Origin: an uncultured Pelagibacteraceae bacterium
GTDB lineage: Bacteria > Pseudomonadota > Alphaproteobacteria > Pelagibacterales > Pelagibacteraceae
Direction: 5' to 3'
Length of the DNA stretch: 64,000 nucleotides
NCBI GenBank assembly: GCA_902588965.1
Contig: CACIRD010000001.1
Span: 62,001-126,000 of the forward strand
In this document: positions 48,513 to 58,031 of the stretch, in pieces
Layout: the number at the start of each line of letters is the position of its first letter
How positions within the stretch are numbered: the stretch's first letter is position 1
Translations under genes and position numbers: made by a program
The notes under the pieces: generated by a model
Told to the model about the DNA's origin: nothing
What the model saw: only the letters and a program-made list of their open reading frames with translations
Database searches by the model: none

Positions 48513-50957
48513 ATGAACAAAGAATTACCTAAAAATTGTAAAGTTGTTGTAATTGGTGGAGGTGTAGTAGGCTGCTCAACAGCATATCATTTAGCAAAAT
48601 TTGGATGGAAAGACACAATTCTTTTAGAAAGAGATCAAATTACTTCCGGAACAACATGGCATGCAGCAGGTTTAGTAAGTCAATTAGGGCCATCAGCAGG
48701 CATAACAAAAATTAGGAAATATTCTCTAGATTTATACAAGAAGCTCGAAAAAGAAATAGATTTTGCCAGTGGTTTAAAATTGAATGGAGCTTTATCAATA
48801 GCAACTACGCCAGGTAGGTGGGAGGAATTAAAGAGACAGGCCACAACAGCAAAACTCTATAATGTAGATGTTGAAGTTTTAAATATTAAAAAAATAAAGG
48901 AAATTTACCCAATTATAAGTGATAAAAACATAATAGGTGGTATTTTTATGCCTGGAGACGGTCAAGCAGACCCAATAGGGGTAACAAATCTTCTTGCTAA
49001 AGCCGCTAGAAATGAAGGGGTAAATATTTTTGAAAAATCACCTGTTTCAAAAATATTAAAAAAAAATGGAAAAGTTAATGGGGTTATCGTTAACGGAAAA
49101 GTAATCAATTGTGAGTATATTGTTCTAGCTACTGGAATGTGGTCAAGACAACTTGGAGAAGATATTGGAGTTAGTATCCCTTTATACCCTGCAGAACATT
49201 TTTATATAATAACTGAACCCATAAAAAATTTACCTAGCAATATACCAGTGCTAAGAGATTTTGATGATAGATTATATTTAAAAGAGGATGCAGGAAAAAT
49301 GTTGGTAGGTATATTTGAGGGAAAATCTATTCCAGCTTTTAATAAAACTAATCGAGTACCAGAAGACTTCTCTTATGGAGAATTTCCAGAAAATTTTGAT
49401 CATTTTGAACCTTTTTTAACAGCTGCCATAAAAAGGGCTCCTATTTTGGAACAAGTGGGTATAAGAAAATTTTTTGCAGGACCAGAATCTTTCACTCCAG
49501 ACACAAATACATTATTAGGAGAAGTTCCTGGTTTAAAAAATTTATTCGCTTGTTGTGGTTTAAATAGTATTGGTATTGGAAGTGGAGGGGGAGTTGGCAA
49601 AGTTACTGCTGAATGGATGATAAAAGGACATATAAATGAAGATTTGTTTATTTACGATATTAAACGGTTTCAAAAATTCCACTCCAATGTTGATTTTATA
49701 AAGGAACGAATTACAGAAACGTTAGGAGACTTATATGGTATGCATTGGCCTTACAAACAACACAAGACATCTAGAAATCAAAAATTATTACCTTACCATG
49801 ATGAACTTAAAAAAGTAGGTGCATGCTTTGGAGTTTCGAGTGGTTTTGAAAGACCAATGTGGTTTCAACTAAACGGAACAGGAATAGAATATAAGTATAG
49901 TTATAATTATCAAAATTGGTATCCAGCTGTTGAACATGAAACAAAAAATGCTAAAAAAAATGTTGGACTATTTGAACTTACACCTTTTTCGAAATTTGAT
50001 TTGAAAGGTGAAAAAGTACATCATGAATTACAAAAAATTTGTACAGCTAATGTTAAAAATAGCCCAGGCAAAACAACATATACTCAAATGTTAAACGAAG
50101 ATGGAGGTATAGAGGTTGATTTAACTGTAGTTTGTATAGATAAAGATTATTTTAGAATTATTAGCTCTGCAGCAACGAGAGAACGTGATAAATTTCATAT
50201 ACTTAAACACCTGTCTCATGAAATTGAATTTAAAGATGTAACAGAGTATTATTGCTGCCTCGGTTTATTTGGCCCAAAAAGTAGAGAATTATTAAAAAAT
50301 TTATGCAATAATGATTTATCAAATGAAAATTTTAAATTTGGTACTGCTAAATTTATAAAAATAAAAGATATCAATGTTTGGGCTCAAAGATTATCTTATG
50401 TAGGAGAGTTAGGTTTTGAACTTTATGTAGAAAATAAATCAGCAAAAAAATTGTATAACACGCTAATTAAAGAAGGTAAAAATTTCAACTTAACTCATTG
50501 TGGAATGCATGCGATGGATATAATGAGAATGGAAAGTGGATTTTTACATTGGGGACATGACATTTCACCTGAAGAAAATCAATACCAGGCAGGATTGAGT
50601 TTTGCTGTTAGTTATAAGAAAAATGTAGATTTTATAGGCAAAGAAGCTCTTACAAAAATTAAAGAAAAAAAACCATCAAAATTTTTTACCATGTTAACTT
50701 TGAAGGATAGCCAACCAGGTGAACCACTTTTATTACACGATGAACCAATTTATTTAGATAATAAAATTGTTGGAAGAACAACTTCTGGCAATTATTCTTT
50801 TAATTTTAATAAAAATTTAACATTTGGATATTTAGAAAAAGATTTAAATAAGGAAAATTTAAAAAATAAAGTAATACACGTTGAGGTTGGTAAACAAAAA
50901 TATATCGCAGAATTGCTGATAAAACCCCTTAACCAAACATCTTTTAAATCAATCTAG
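48513..50957 (+). CDS. Dimethylglycine/sarcosine dehydrogenase-like FAD oxidase with GcvT domain
   Basis: An 814-residue two-part enzyme. Residues 1-400 are an FAD oxidoreductase with [19 protein letters not shown] and [15 protein letters not shown], the latter containing the histidine that covalently holds FAD in the family. Residues of about 420-810 are an aminomethyltransferase (GcvT-like) domain with [19 protein letters not shown], which takes the released C1 unit to tetrahydrofolate. The substrate may be dimethylglycine, sarcosine or a related N-methyl amine. It is last in the operon behind ald and the SET gene. Confidence 0.88.
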   Translation: MNKELPKNCKVVVIGGGVVGCSTAYHLAKFGWKDTILLERDQITSGTTWHAAGLVSQLGPSAGITKIRKYSLDLYKKLEKEIDFASGLKLNGALSIATTPGRWEELKRQATTAKLYNVDVEVLNIKKIKEIYPIISDKNIIGGIFMPGDGQADPIGVTNLLAKAARNEGVNIFEKSPVSKILKKNGKVNGVIVNGKVINCEYIVLATGMWSRQLGEDIGVSIPLYPAEHFYIITEPIKNLPSNIPVLRDFDDRLYLKEDAGKMLVGIFEGKSIPAFNKTNRVPEDFSYGEFPENFDHFEPFLTAAIKRAPILEQVGIRKFFAGPESFTPDTNTLLGEVPGLKNLFACCGLNSIGIGSGGGVGKVTAEWMIKGHINEDLFIYDIKRFQKFHSNVDFIKERITETLGDLYGMHWPYKQHKTSRNQKLLPYHDELKKVGACFGVSSGFERPMWFQLNGTGIEYKYSYNYQNWYPAVEHETKNAKKNVGLFELTPFSKFDLKGEKVHHELQKICTANVKNSPGKTTYTQMLNEDGGIEVDLTVVCIDKDYFRIISSAATRERDKFHILKHLSHEIEFKDVTEYYCCLGLFGPKSRELLKNLCNNDLSNENFKFGTAKFIKIKDINVWAQRLSYVGELGFELYVENKSAKKLYNTLIKEGKNFNLTHCGMHAMDIMRMESGFLHWGHDISPEENQYQAGLSFAVSYKKNVDFIGKEALTKIKEKKPSKFFTMLTLKDSQPGEPLLLHDEPIYLDNKIVGRTTSGNYSFNFNKNLTFGYLEKDLNKENLKNKVIHVEVGKQKYIAELLIKPLNQTSFKSI

Positions 50958-51054
50958 ACGAGAAATCATTTAATTAACTCTTTTTAAAGTTTGCCAACCC
51001 CAAATTGAACAACACCGTGATTGTATTGATTCGTTTTTCATGGTCTACTTAATC

Positions 51055-51294
51055 ATGTCATCAGAACAGGCAATAGGAAAAATCAATAAAGAACAACTGG
51101 TTTCAGTTCCAGAAGGAACTGAAGAAAAAGTTACAAGTAAATTTAACAATAACAAAATTTCTTCCAAGGTTGATATTAATATTTTGATGGACAGAGTAAG
51201 GGTTGAAAGAAAAAAAGAAAAAAAAGAAAATATTATTTTTTTAAGTTTGATAGCATCAGTAATTTTAATTACAGGTGTAATAGCTTCTTTTTAA
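51055..51294 (+). CDS. Small protein with a C-terminal membrane anchor
   Basis: A 79-residue protein (or 84 from the ATG at 51040). A charged N-terminal 55 residues, with a KKEKKE cluster, are followed by one hydrophobic helix at the C-terminus (about residues 57-78). The ATG at 51055 gives MSSEQAIGKINKEQL, a cleaner start than the hydrophobic MVYLI stretch. No family is recognised. Its end overlaps the stop of the convergent regulator by four bases. Confidence 0.7.
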   Translation: MSSEQAIGKINKEQLVSVPEGTEEKVTSKFNNNKISSKVDINILMDRVRVERKKEKKENIIFLSLIASVILITGVIASF

Positions 51295-52277
51295 TTTTTA
51301 ATTAATCTTGCTGAATTAAAAAATTTACAAGCCATTTCGGAGATTTTTGAAATATTTTTTAATCTATGTTTATCTATTTCTTGAACTTCTTTAGACTTTG
51401 CAATCTGGTACAAACCCTTTTTATCTTTTACTATAAAATTTCCATTGACAAGTATTGTTAACTTTCGAATTACTGTAGGTCTTGGAATTCCAGTAAGTTC
51501 AGATATCGTCATTGCGTTTAAACCTACACTGTCTTGAAGATCGAATAATAAATCCAAGTAATTATCTCTAATATTTTCTTTAAAAATTGCGTTATTTTTA
51601 AATTTTTTTCTAAGTGATAAATTTTGATTGTACACAATCATTAACCAAATTGACAAACTTTCGTAGTCTTTAAACCATTTTTTTTTGAAATCACTACAGA
51701 GTTGGATTTGAAATTTTAAAAAAAAATTCCAACATTGAGTAAAATTATTTTTAATTAACTCATTAAACGACTCTGATTTAATTTCGTTTTGAATTACTCC
51801 TGATCTTTTTAACAATTTCGATAAATTCGACATAAATCTAGACATTGTTATAATTAAATTGCTTGGTTTTTGAAGAGTATAAGCAGATCTTTTCATGCTT
51901 ACAGCTTTTTTAGTTTTAACAATTAAACCTGTTTGTTGGAGTTCAAGAAGTTTTCTTCTCGCAGTTTCTTTTGACATATGCAATTCAGATGCAATATCAA
52001 CAATATTAAATTTTTTTAGTTCATATTCATTTACAGCGTAAAATTCATCAAAGTTATACTTAAGCAAATATTCACTATAACTATCAAATGTTTTGCTTAC
52101 TAAACTTATTAATATAAAGTATTTATCTAAATCTTTAAAAGCTAAATAAGCTTTGTTATGCCATTCTCTTTGAAGTTCGAAGTAGTCAGTAATAGAAAAA
52201 ATGTAATTTTTTGATATTACATTATAAATATCGGTTACATTCACCTCTGTAGAAAATTTAAATTTTTTTATATCCAT
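51291..52277 (-). CDS. Transcriptional regulator with two winged-helix domains
   Basis: A 328-residue protein with two predicted winged helix-turn-helix units: NIVDIASELHMSKETARRKLLELQ near residue 93 and AMTISELTGIPRPTVIRKLTILV near residue 255. Both share the pattern of MarR/IclR-type HTH with a serine- or proline-led recognition helix (SKETARRKL, PRPTVIRKL), so they look like an internal duplication. Long helical segments link them. It diverges from a BASS transporter gene across 137 bases and may control it. I know no named family with this layout. Confidence 0.75.
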   Translation of the reverse strand: MDIKKFKFSTEVNVTDIYNVISKNYIFSITDYFELQREWHNKAYLAFKDLDKYFILISLVSKTFDSYSEYLLKYNFDEFYAVNEYELKKFNIVDIASELHMSKETARRKLLELQQTGLIVKTKKAVSMKRSAYTLQKPSNLIITMSRFMSNLSKLLKRSGVIQNEIKSESFNELIKNNFTQCWNFFLKFQIQLCSDFKKKWFKDYESLSIWLMIVYNQNLSLRKKFKNNAIFKENIRDNYLDLLFDLQDSVGLNAMTISELTGIPRPTVIRKLTILVNGNFIVKDKKGLYQIAKSKEVQEIDKHRLKNISKISEMACKFFNSARLIKN

Positions 52278-52414
52278 TATAAATTTTGCATTTTTATTTA
52301 ATAATCTTGAAACTAATATTAAAATATTACTTATCTCAAGAAAAATATACCCTATATATAAAATTTGAAATACTTTATATAAATGATAATTAAAGATTTT
52401 TAAAAAATAAATAT

Positions 52415-53263
52415 ATGGAATTTATTCAAACTTTTGGACCATTTGGTGTCTTCTTTATAATGTTCGCTTTAGGTTTAAATCTTACTTTTGAAAAGTTTGT
52501 AAAAGTGTTTAAAAATCCAGGTAATTTTATAATAGGAATTATATGTCAAATTATAATACTACCTACTATAGGATTTATAGTTATTCTTTTTTTTCATTTA
52601 GTTCCAGAGTTTCAACTAGGTATTTTTTTATTATTAATAATGCCTTCAGCTGCAATGTCCAATTACGCAACTAGACTTGTTAACGGTAATGTATCATTAT
52701 CCATTTGCCTAACCTCAACTTGTGCTTTACTTTCATTTTTAACTATTCCATTTTATTTGAATTTTTTTTCTAATTTTATTTATGAATATAATTTCAATTT
52801 AAATTTAATTGCATTTTCTATAAAAACATTTTTATTTATTACTTTGCCAGTTTTTATTGGAATATTTTTAAGAAAAAAGTTTAATAATTTTTTCGAGAAA
52901 CATACTTTTACGTTCGATAGAGCAGCTTTAATACTTTTCTTAGTATTCGTGTTTATAGCAATTTTAAAGGAAAAAGATAATTTATTAGGTTATTTTGAGG
53001 ATGTTGGAGTAGTAATGTCTTTAATAGTATTATTTATTTTTTTAGCATCTTTCTCTATTACTCAAATCTTTGTCGGTGACGTATCATCTAAGAGAGCAAT
53101 AAGAATTGAGGCTTTACTTCAAAATGGAGCAATGGGTTTTGTGATAGGTGGAATTATTTTTGATGATATAGAATACTTAATTCCAATTGCTATTTATGCG
53201 TTACTTCAATACTGCTTTCTTTTATTTTATATAGGAAATATTAATATTAATTCTAAAAATTAA
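52415..53263 (+). CDS. BASS family transporter (second copy)
   Basis: A 282-residue BASS protein, same length as the one at 37001 and aligned along its length: LGLNLTFEKFVKVFKNPGNFIIG, PSAAMSNYATRLVNGNVSLS and EALLQNGAMGFVIG. The discontinuous helix motif after PSAAMSNYATRL differs from the first copy (PGGVTSNILTKF), which suggests a different substrate. It diverges from the two-wHTH regulator. Its stop overlaps the stop of the convergent DUF4422-like gene by four bases (TTAA). Confidence 0.85.
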   Translation: MEFIQTFGPFGVFFIMFALGLNLTFEKFVKVFKNPGNFIIGIICQIIILPTIGFIVILFFHLVPEFQLGIFLLLIMPSAAMSNYATRLVNGNVSLSICLTSTCALLSFLTIPFYLNFFSNFIYEYNFNLNLIAFSIKTFLFITLPVFIGIFLRKKFNNFFEKHTFTFDRAALILFLVFVFIAILKEKDNLLGYFEDVGVVMSLIVLFIFLASFSITQIFVGDVSSKRAIRIEALLQNGAMGFVIGGIIFDDIEYLIPIAIYALLQYCFLLFYIGNININSKN

Positions 53264-54051
53264 TCTATATTTCTAAAAAGCCAGGGCCATTCAATTGTTT
53301 TAGTGTATTTTTTAAACCAGAAAGAAAGATATCTTTCTGCTAAATAAGCATAAAGTCTTGTTTGGTCATATCCTTTCAATTCATCAAAACCAAAAATTTT
53401 TTCACATTCAAACAACCATTTAAAAACATCATTAAACCATCGATCCATAATTTTTTTTTTTGATATAAACATTATATGTGGATTATAATAACTTTTTGTA
53501 TTTACATAGTTTCTAAATTCGTCTCTATCCTTTTTGTCCATTAAATCTATCGCTTTATCAATTACCCCATGACCGTGATGCATATCGAAGTGAGTTTTTA
53601 TACTTATTTTATTTAAATTAAAAATAATCGTTGGGTTTTTTAGTAAATTTCTCCAACCTCTTTTAATTAATTTCATAAATTTAGTACCAAGTTTAATAGG
53701 TTCGCAAATTATTGATTCATAACTATTCCAATCTTCTGGTAAATTTTGCAAAATAATCTCTTTTAAATTGCCTTCTATATTTTCATTCCTTGATTTAAGC
53801 CAAAATCTTCTTTTCTGGCAAAATCCAACCCAAGTATTGTCAGAAAAATCTTTTAAATTATTTTTCCAAAACCAATAATGAAAAGTTAATTCGGAATAAT
53901 GTTTTTCTTTATCATTGATGTTATCGCCATTATTACAGCTAATATATTTTTTATTAAAAGACTTAGCGCCAACGCCGACGAGTTTTACATTCAAATTTTC
54001 TAATTTTTCTGAAGGAATGTTGGTAATACAGTAAATTACTAAATTATTCAT
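53260..54051 (-). CDS. DUF4422-like glycosyltransferase
   Basis: A 263-residue protein of the DUF4422 type, predicted glycosyltransferases in surface polysaccharide loci. The Y-SELTFHYWFWKNNL and WVGFCQKRRFW segments and the closing RLYAYLAERYLSFWFKKY match the family's start and end motifs. The start of a polysaccharide patch is marked by this gene and the divergent GT17 gene. The acceptor is unknown. Confidence 0.7.
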   Translation of the reverse strand: MNNLVIYCITNIPSEKLENLNVKLVGVGAKSFNKKYISCNNGDNINDKEKHYSELTFHYWFWKNNLKDFSDNTWVGFCQKRRFWLKSRNENIEGNLKEIILQNLPEDWNSYESIICEPIKLGTKFMKLIKRGWRNLLKNPTIIFNLNKISIKTHFDMHHGHGVIDKAIDLMDKKDRDEFRNYVNTKSYYNPHIMFISKKKIMDRWFNDVFKWLFECEKIFGFDELKGYDQTRLYAYLAERYLSFWFKKYTKTIEWPWLFRNID

Positions 54052-54099
54052 TTATTAATATATTAAGTATCGATATAATTGATATTAATCTTTTTTTCT

Positions 54100-54981
54100 A
54101 TGAAAATATACGATTGCACTACATTCTATTCAGAGCATATGATGCTCGATATAAGATTTCATATATTGGATAAGTATGTTGAAAAGTTTATTGTAGTAGA
54201 ATCTAAATTTTCACATAGCGGAAAAAGCAAACCATTAAATTTTGATATTAAAAATTATCCAAAGTTTAAAGACAAAATAATCTACCTAGTAATTGATAAA
54301 GAACCCGAAGATATATTGAAACCAAATAAATCTAATGAATTTTACTATAAAAGAGCAAATAGTCTTAAAAGAATTGAACTGTCATACAATTATATGAGTG
54401 GTGCTATAAAAAATGCAGTTGAGGATGATTTAATTATATTGAGCGATAATGATGAAATACCAAATTTAGAATCTAATGAATTTAAAAAAAGTAAAAAAGA
54501 TATTTTTATATTCAAACAATTAATTTTTTATTATAAATTTAATTTACATTACGAAATAATGCCGTGGTATGGGTCTAAAGCATGTAAAAAAAAAAAATTA
54601 ACATCTTTTGCGTGGTTAAGAAATTTAAAAAATAAGAAATATCCTTTTTGGAGATTGGATACATTATTTTCTAAAAACAAGTTTATTAATTTAGATATTA
54701 TAAATGATGGAGGATGGCATTTTACTAATATTAAAACTGCAGAGGATTTGCATAAAAAATTAACCAATTTTGGACATCATGATGAATTTGATGAAAGCGG
54801 AATAACGACTGATGATTTGCAGAAACACATTGATAATGAAGTTGTTTTTTATAATCATTTTTTAGATCAAAAAGATCAAAATAAATGGAAAAATAATTAT
54901 AAGTTAAAAAAGATTGATTTAAATTTATTACCAGAATATTTAGTCAAAAATAAAGAAAAATTTAAAAGGTGGTTTAAATAA
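54100..54981 (+). CDS. Glycosyltransferase family 17-like protein
   Basis: A 293-residue protein with the GT17 pattern: MKIYDCTTFYSEHMMLDIR, VVESKFSHSGKSKPL, DLIILSDNDEIPN (an aspartate cluster for the metal-sugar nucleotide) and GGWHFTNI. GT17 includes beta-1,4-N-acetylglucosaminyltransferases; the bacterial members sit in polysaccharide gene clusters. I use the ATG at 54100; an upstream TTG at 54079 adds only a short hydrophobic stretch. It diverges from the DUF4422-like gene. Confidence 0.8.
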   Translation: MKIYDCTTFYSEHMMLDIRFHILDKYVEKFIVVESKFSHSGKSKPLNFDIKNYPKFKDKIIYLVIDKEPEDILKPNKSNEFYYKRANSLKRIELSYNYMSGAIKNAVEDDLIILSDNDEIPNLESNEFKKSKKDIFIFKQLIFYYKFNLHYEIMPWYGSKACKKKKLTSFAWLRNLKNKKYPFWRLDTLFSKNKFINLDIINDGGWHFTNIKTAEDLHKKLTNFGHHDEFDESGITTDDLQKHIDNEVVFYNHFLDQKDQNKWKNNYKLKKIDLNLLPEYLVKNKEKFKRWFK

Positions 54982-55026
54982 AGTATGAAAATAATCAAAT
55001 TTAATATTATTATTTTATAATTTAAA

Positions 55027-55959
55027 ATGATTTACGGAAATATTGATGGATTAGAAAAAAAAATATCAAAAATAATCCTAGGCAATGATTTTCAAAAAAA
55101 ATATACAAAAGCATCAAAGTTATGGGACTTTTATTTTAGTAAAGGAGGAAATACTTTTGATAATTCAATTTATTATAGAGATGGATTAAATGAAAAACTT
55201 TTAGGTACATGGATAAAATCAAGATCTCTAGAAAAAGAAATTGTTTTAATTTCAAAAGTTGGAAATAATGATACACAACCTTCAGAGATCAAAAAATTAT
55301 TAAATATTTCACTCGATAGACTTAAAATTGATTATATCGATATACTAATTTTACATCATGATAATCCTGCAATACCCATAGGTGAATTTATAGATTCATT
55401 TAATGAGTTAAAAAAAAAAAAACTAATAAAATCTTTTGGTGCATCAAATTTGAGCAAAAAAAGATTCACCGAATCATTAAATTGGTCAAAAAGAAATAAA
55501 AAAACTGCTTTTGACATATTAAATAACAATCTTTCATTAGCAAAAATAGAGAAACCATTATGGCAAGATTGTATATCCTCTAATGATGGAGAATTTTTAA
55601 GTTTATTAGAAAAAAATAAAATGACACATTTTTCTTGGTCAAGCCAAGCAAGAGGTTTTTTTATTGATGACAATATTATAAATAAAATTTTAAGAAGAAA
55701 ATTTCATCAAAATTTACGAAATTCTTTTTTAAGTGAAGATAACTTAGAAAGAAAAAAAAGAGCAAAACACCTTGCAAAAAAATATAATTGTTCAACAAAT
55801 GACATAGCATTATCATGGGTTATATCACAAAAATTTCCTTCATATGCAATTATAGGTCCAAAAAATATTGATCAATTGAATTACTCTTTAAACTCACTTA
55901 ATATAGAATTAAATTTTCATGAAGTAGAATGGTTAAATTTGAAAAAAAGTGTTAGTTGA
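55027..55959 (+). CDS. Aldo/keto reductase
   Basis: A 310-residue aldo/keto reductase with an apparently intact tetrad: Asp in TFDNSIYY and Tyr in the same motif, Lys in VLISKVG and His in LILHHDNP. It lies between a GT17 gene and the tRNA and thus in the polysaccharide patch, so reduction of a keto-sugar is a possible role. Its TIM-barrel end ALSWVISQKFPSYAIIGPKNIDQL is standard. General aldehyde reduction is the alternative. Confidence 0.83.
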   Translation: MIYGNIDGLEKKISKIILGNDFQKKYTKASKLWDFYFSKGGNTFDNSIYYRDGLNEKLLGTWIKSRSLEKEIVLISKVGNNDTQPSEIKKLLNISLDRLKIDYIDILILHHDNPAIPIGEFIDSFNELKKKKLIKSFGASNLSKKRFTESLNWSKRNKKTAFDILNNNLSLAKIEKPLWQDCISSNDGEFLSLLEKNKMTHFSWSSQARGFFIDDNIINKILRRKFHQNLRNSFLSEDNLERKKRAKHLAKKYNCSTNDIALSWVISQKFPSYAIIGPKNIDQLNYSLNSLNIELNFHEVEWLNLKKSVS

Positions 55960-56000
55960 GAAAAAAAGATAAATCTATTATAAATAAAAAGCTATATATT

Positions 56001-56077
56001 GGCGGGGTAGCTCAGTTGGTTAGAGCGCGGGACTCATAAGCCCGAGGTCAGTGGTTCGATCCCACTTCCCGCTACCA
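56001..56077 (+). tRNA. tRNA-Met (CAT), elongator type
   Basis: A 77-base cloverleaf with encoded CCA: acceptor GGCGGGG paired with TCCCGCT, D-arm GCTC/GAGC, anticodon loop CTCATAA (anticodon CAT at 56035-56037), T-arm AGTGG/CCACT with TTCGATC loop. The 31-39 pair next to the anticodon loop is A opposite G, a mismatch not expected in tRNA-Met. Its D-arm and G1 fit elongator Met rather than initiator. Ile2 with a modified CAT anticodon is an alternative, but the whole sequence reads as the alphaproteobacterial Met type. Confidence 0.95.
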
Positions 56078-56090
56078 TTCTAGAACGTCT

Positions 56091-56960
56091 TTAGCTTATT
56101 AGTTTCTTTAGATAAACTGAATACTCGCAATTACCATAAAACTTTATTGCTTCTCTTATGCTGTTTTTTTTGATCCATGCATTGTTTAGAGCTATTTCCT
56201 CTAAACAAGCTATTTTGAAACCCTGTCTATTTTCAATTGCAGAGACAAACGAGCTAGTTTTGTAAAAGTCTTCAATTGATCCAGTATCTAGCCATGCACC
56301 ACCACGACCAATTAAATCTGCAGTAAGTTTATTATTTTTTTTGTATTTTTTTATAAGATCTACTATTTCTAGCTCACCTCTTTTTGATGGTTTTAATTCT
56401 TTAGCATATTTAACTACTTTATTATCAAAGAAATACAATCCCGTTATAGCCAAATCAGATATAAATTTTTTTGGTTTTTCTTTTATCGCGACTACTTTTT
56501 TACTTGAATTTACTTTTGCCACACCGAACAATTCAGGATTTACAACTTTGTGTAAAGTTATTTTTGCACCAGAGGATAGTCTGGTATTGTTTATTAACTG
56601 TTTAGTTAGGTTTTGACCATAAAAGAAATTATCTCCAAGGATTAAAGCAACATTACTTTTGTTTATAAATTTTTCACCCAAAATAAAAGCATCTGGCAAT
56701 CCTTTTGGTTTTTTCTGCTCTGCATACGTAATTTTAATTCCTAGCTTTTTACCATCTGGTAAAACTTTTTTGTATTGATGAAGCTGACCCTTGTTTACAA
56801 TTATTAATATATCTTTAATTTTAGCCAACATTAAAATTGACAATGGATAAAAAATTAATGGCTTATCGTAAATTGGCAAGAGTTGTTTATTAACCGCCTT
56901 GGTCAAAGGACTCATTCTAGTTCCTTTGCCACCTGCTAATATTATGCCTTTTTTAATCAT
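56091..56960 (-). CDS. rfbA: Glucose-1-phosphate thymidylyltransferase
   Basis: A 289-residue enzyme making dTDP-glucose from dTTP and glucose-1-phosphate. The N-terminal GGKGTRMSPLTKAVNKQLLPIYDKP motif is the nucleotide and sugar-phosphate site; DNFFYG and GGAWLDTGS are further landmarks. It lies six bases after rfbB on the same strand. No rfbC or rfbD follows, so the pathway to dTDP-rhamnose is not complete within the window. It ends 14 bases from the tRNA. Confidence 0.93.
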   Translation of the reverse strand: MIKKGIILAGGKGTRMSPLTKAVNKQLLPIYDKPLIFYPLSILMLAKIKDILIIVNKGQLHQYKKVLPDGKKLGIKITYAEQKKPKGLPDAFILGEKFINKSNVALILGDNFFYGQNLTKQLINNTRLSSGAKITLHKVVNPELFGVAKVNSSKKVVAIKEKPKKFISDLAITGLYFFDNKVVKYAKELKPSKRGELEIVDLIKKYKKNNKLTADLIGRGGAWLDTGSIEDFYKTSSFVSAIENRQGFKIACLEEIALNNAWIKKNSIREAIKFYGNCEYSVYLKKLIS

Positions 56961-56966
56961 AAAAGT

Positions 56967-57983
56967 TTATTTTCCCAATCTAGCTGTAATATCTTTTTTT
57001 TTTAAGTTTAAAAAATATCCCGGGTTCTTAAAATACCAATCGAAAGTTTTTCTTAAACCATTTAAAATATTAGTTTTTGATTTCCAATCCAAACTTTTAA
57101 TTAATTTATTGCTATTAAGTGCATATCTTAAGTCGTGTCCAGGTCTATCTTTTACAAATTTTATTTTTACTTTCTTGCCAATTTTAATTTTTTCTTTAGC
57201 AACTTTAATTAAGATTTTCGATATTTTAAGGTTGTTAACATTATAATTTGAACCAATATTATAAAAATTACCTAAAGCGCCTTTCTCATAAATTTTAATT
57301 AATGCTTCGCAATGATCGTCTACATATATCCATTCACGTGAATTTATACCCTTCCCATATATAGGAAGGTTTTTATTTTTTAAAATATTATAAATTAATT
57401 TAGGAATTAATTTTTCGGGATGTTGTCTGGGACCATAATTGTTTGAACAATTTGTTATTATTGCGGGTATTTTAAATGTTCTTATATAAGAATAAACTAA
57501 GTGATCAGATGATGCTTTTGATGCTGCGTAGGGTGAACTTGGTCTATAGGGATCATTTTCTTTTGATCTACCATTTAACACATCTCCATACACTTCATCT
57601 GTAGAGATATGTATTAATTTAGTATTTTTATTTTTTATATTATAAAATCTAAATGCCTCTAGTAAATTAAAAATTCCCAAGATATTACTTTTAATGAAAC
57701 TCTCAGGACCATCAATAGATCTATCAACATGTGTTTCAGCTGCAAGATTAAATATTGCACTTGGTTTAAATGATCTTAAAATATTTAAAATTTTTCCCCT
57801 GTTATTTATGTCAGATTTAATAAATTTATAATTTTTGGATTTATCAAATTGTTTTAGATTATAAAAATTTGATGAATATGAAATTTTATCTATATTTATT
57901 ACATTATAATTTTTTTTTAATAGAATTTTGATTAAATTACTGCCAATGAAGCCAAGTCCACCAGTAACTATAACTTTTTTCAT
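56967..57983 (-). CDS. rfbB: dTDP-glucose 4,6-dehydratase
   Basis: A 338-residue extended SDR that converts dTDP-glucose to dTDP-4-keto-6-deoxyglucose. Features are VTGGLGFIGSNLI, STDEVYGDVL, SSPYAASKASSDHLV with YxxxK intact and NCSNNYGPRQHPEKLIP. It precedes rfbA with a six-base gap. In the absence of rfbC/D here the 4-keto sugar may be turned into another deoxy-amino sugar by enzymes elsewhere. Confidence 0.94.
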   Translation of the reverse strand: MKKVIVTGGLGFIGSNLIKILLKKNYNVINIDKISYSSNFYNLKQFDKSKNYKFIKSDINNRGKILNILRSFKPSAIFNLAAETHVDRSIDGPESFIKSNILGIFNLLEAFRFYNIKNKNTKLIHISTDEVYGDVLNGRSKENDPYRPSSPYAASKASSDHLVYSYIRTFKIPAIITNCSNNYGPRQHPEKLIPKLIYNILKNKNLPIYGKGINSREWIYVDDHCEALIKIYEKGALGNFYNIGSNYNVNNLKISKILIKVAKEKIKIGKKVKIKFVKDRPGHDLRYALNSNKLIKSLDWKSKTNILNGLRKTFDWYFKNPGYFLNLKKKDITARLGK

Positions 57984-58031
57984 AATTTTTTTTACAATAA
58001 TTGTCTATTTAAGTATACTTTTAAATTAACA

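Noticed and set aside
56001-56077. Initiator tRNA or tRNA-Ile2 reading of the CAT tRNA
   Set aside because: No C1-A72 mismatch and the initiator's three G-C pairs are not next to the loop; the body sequence fits alphaproteobacterial elongator Met better than Ile2.
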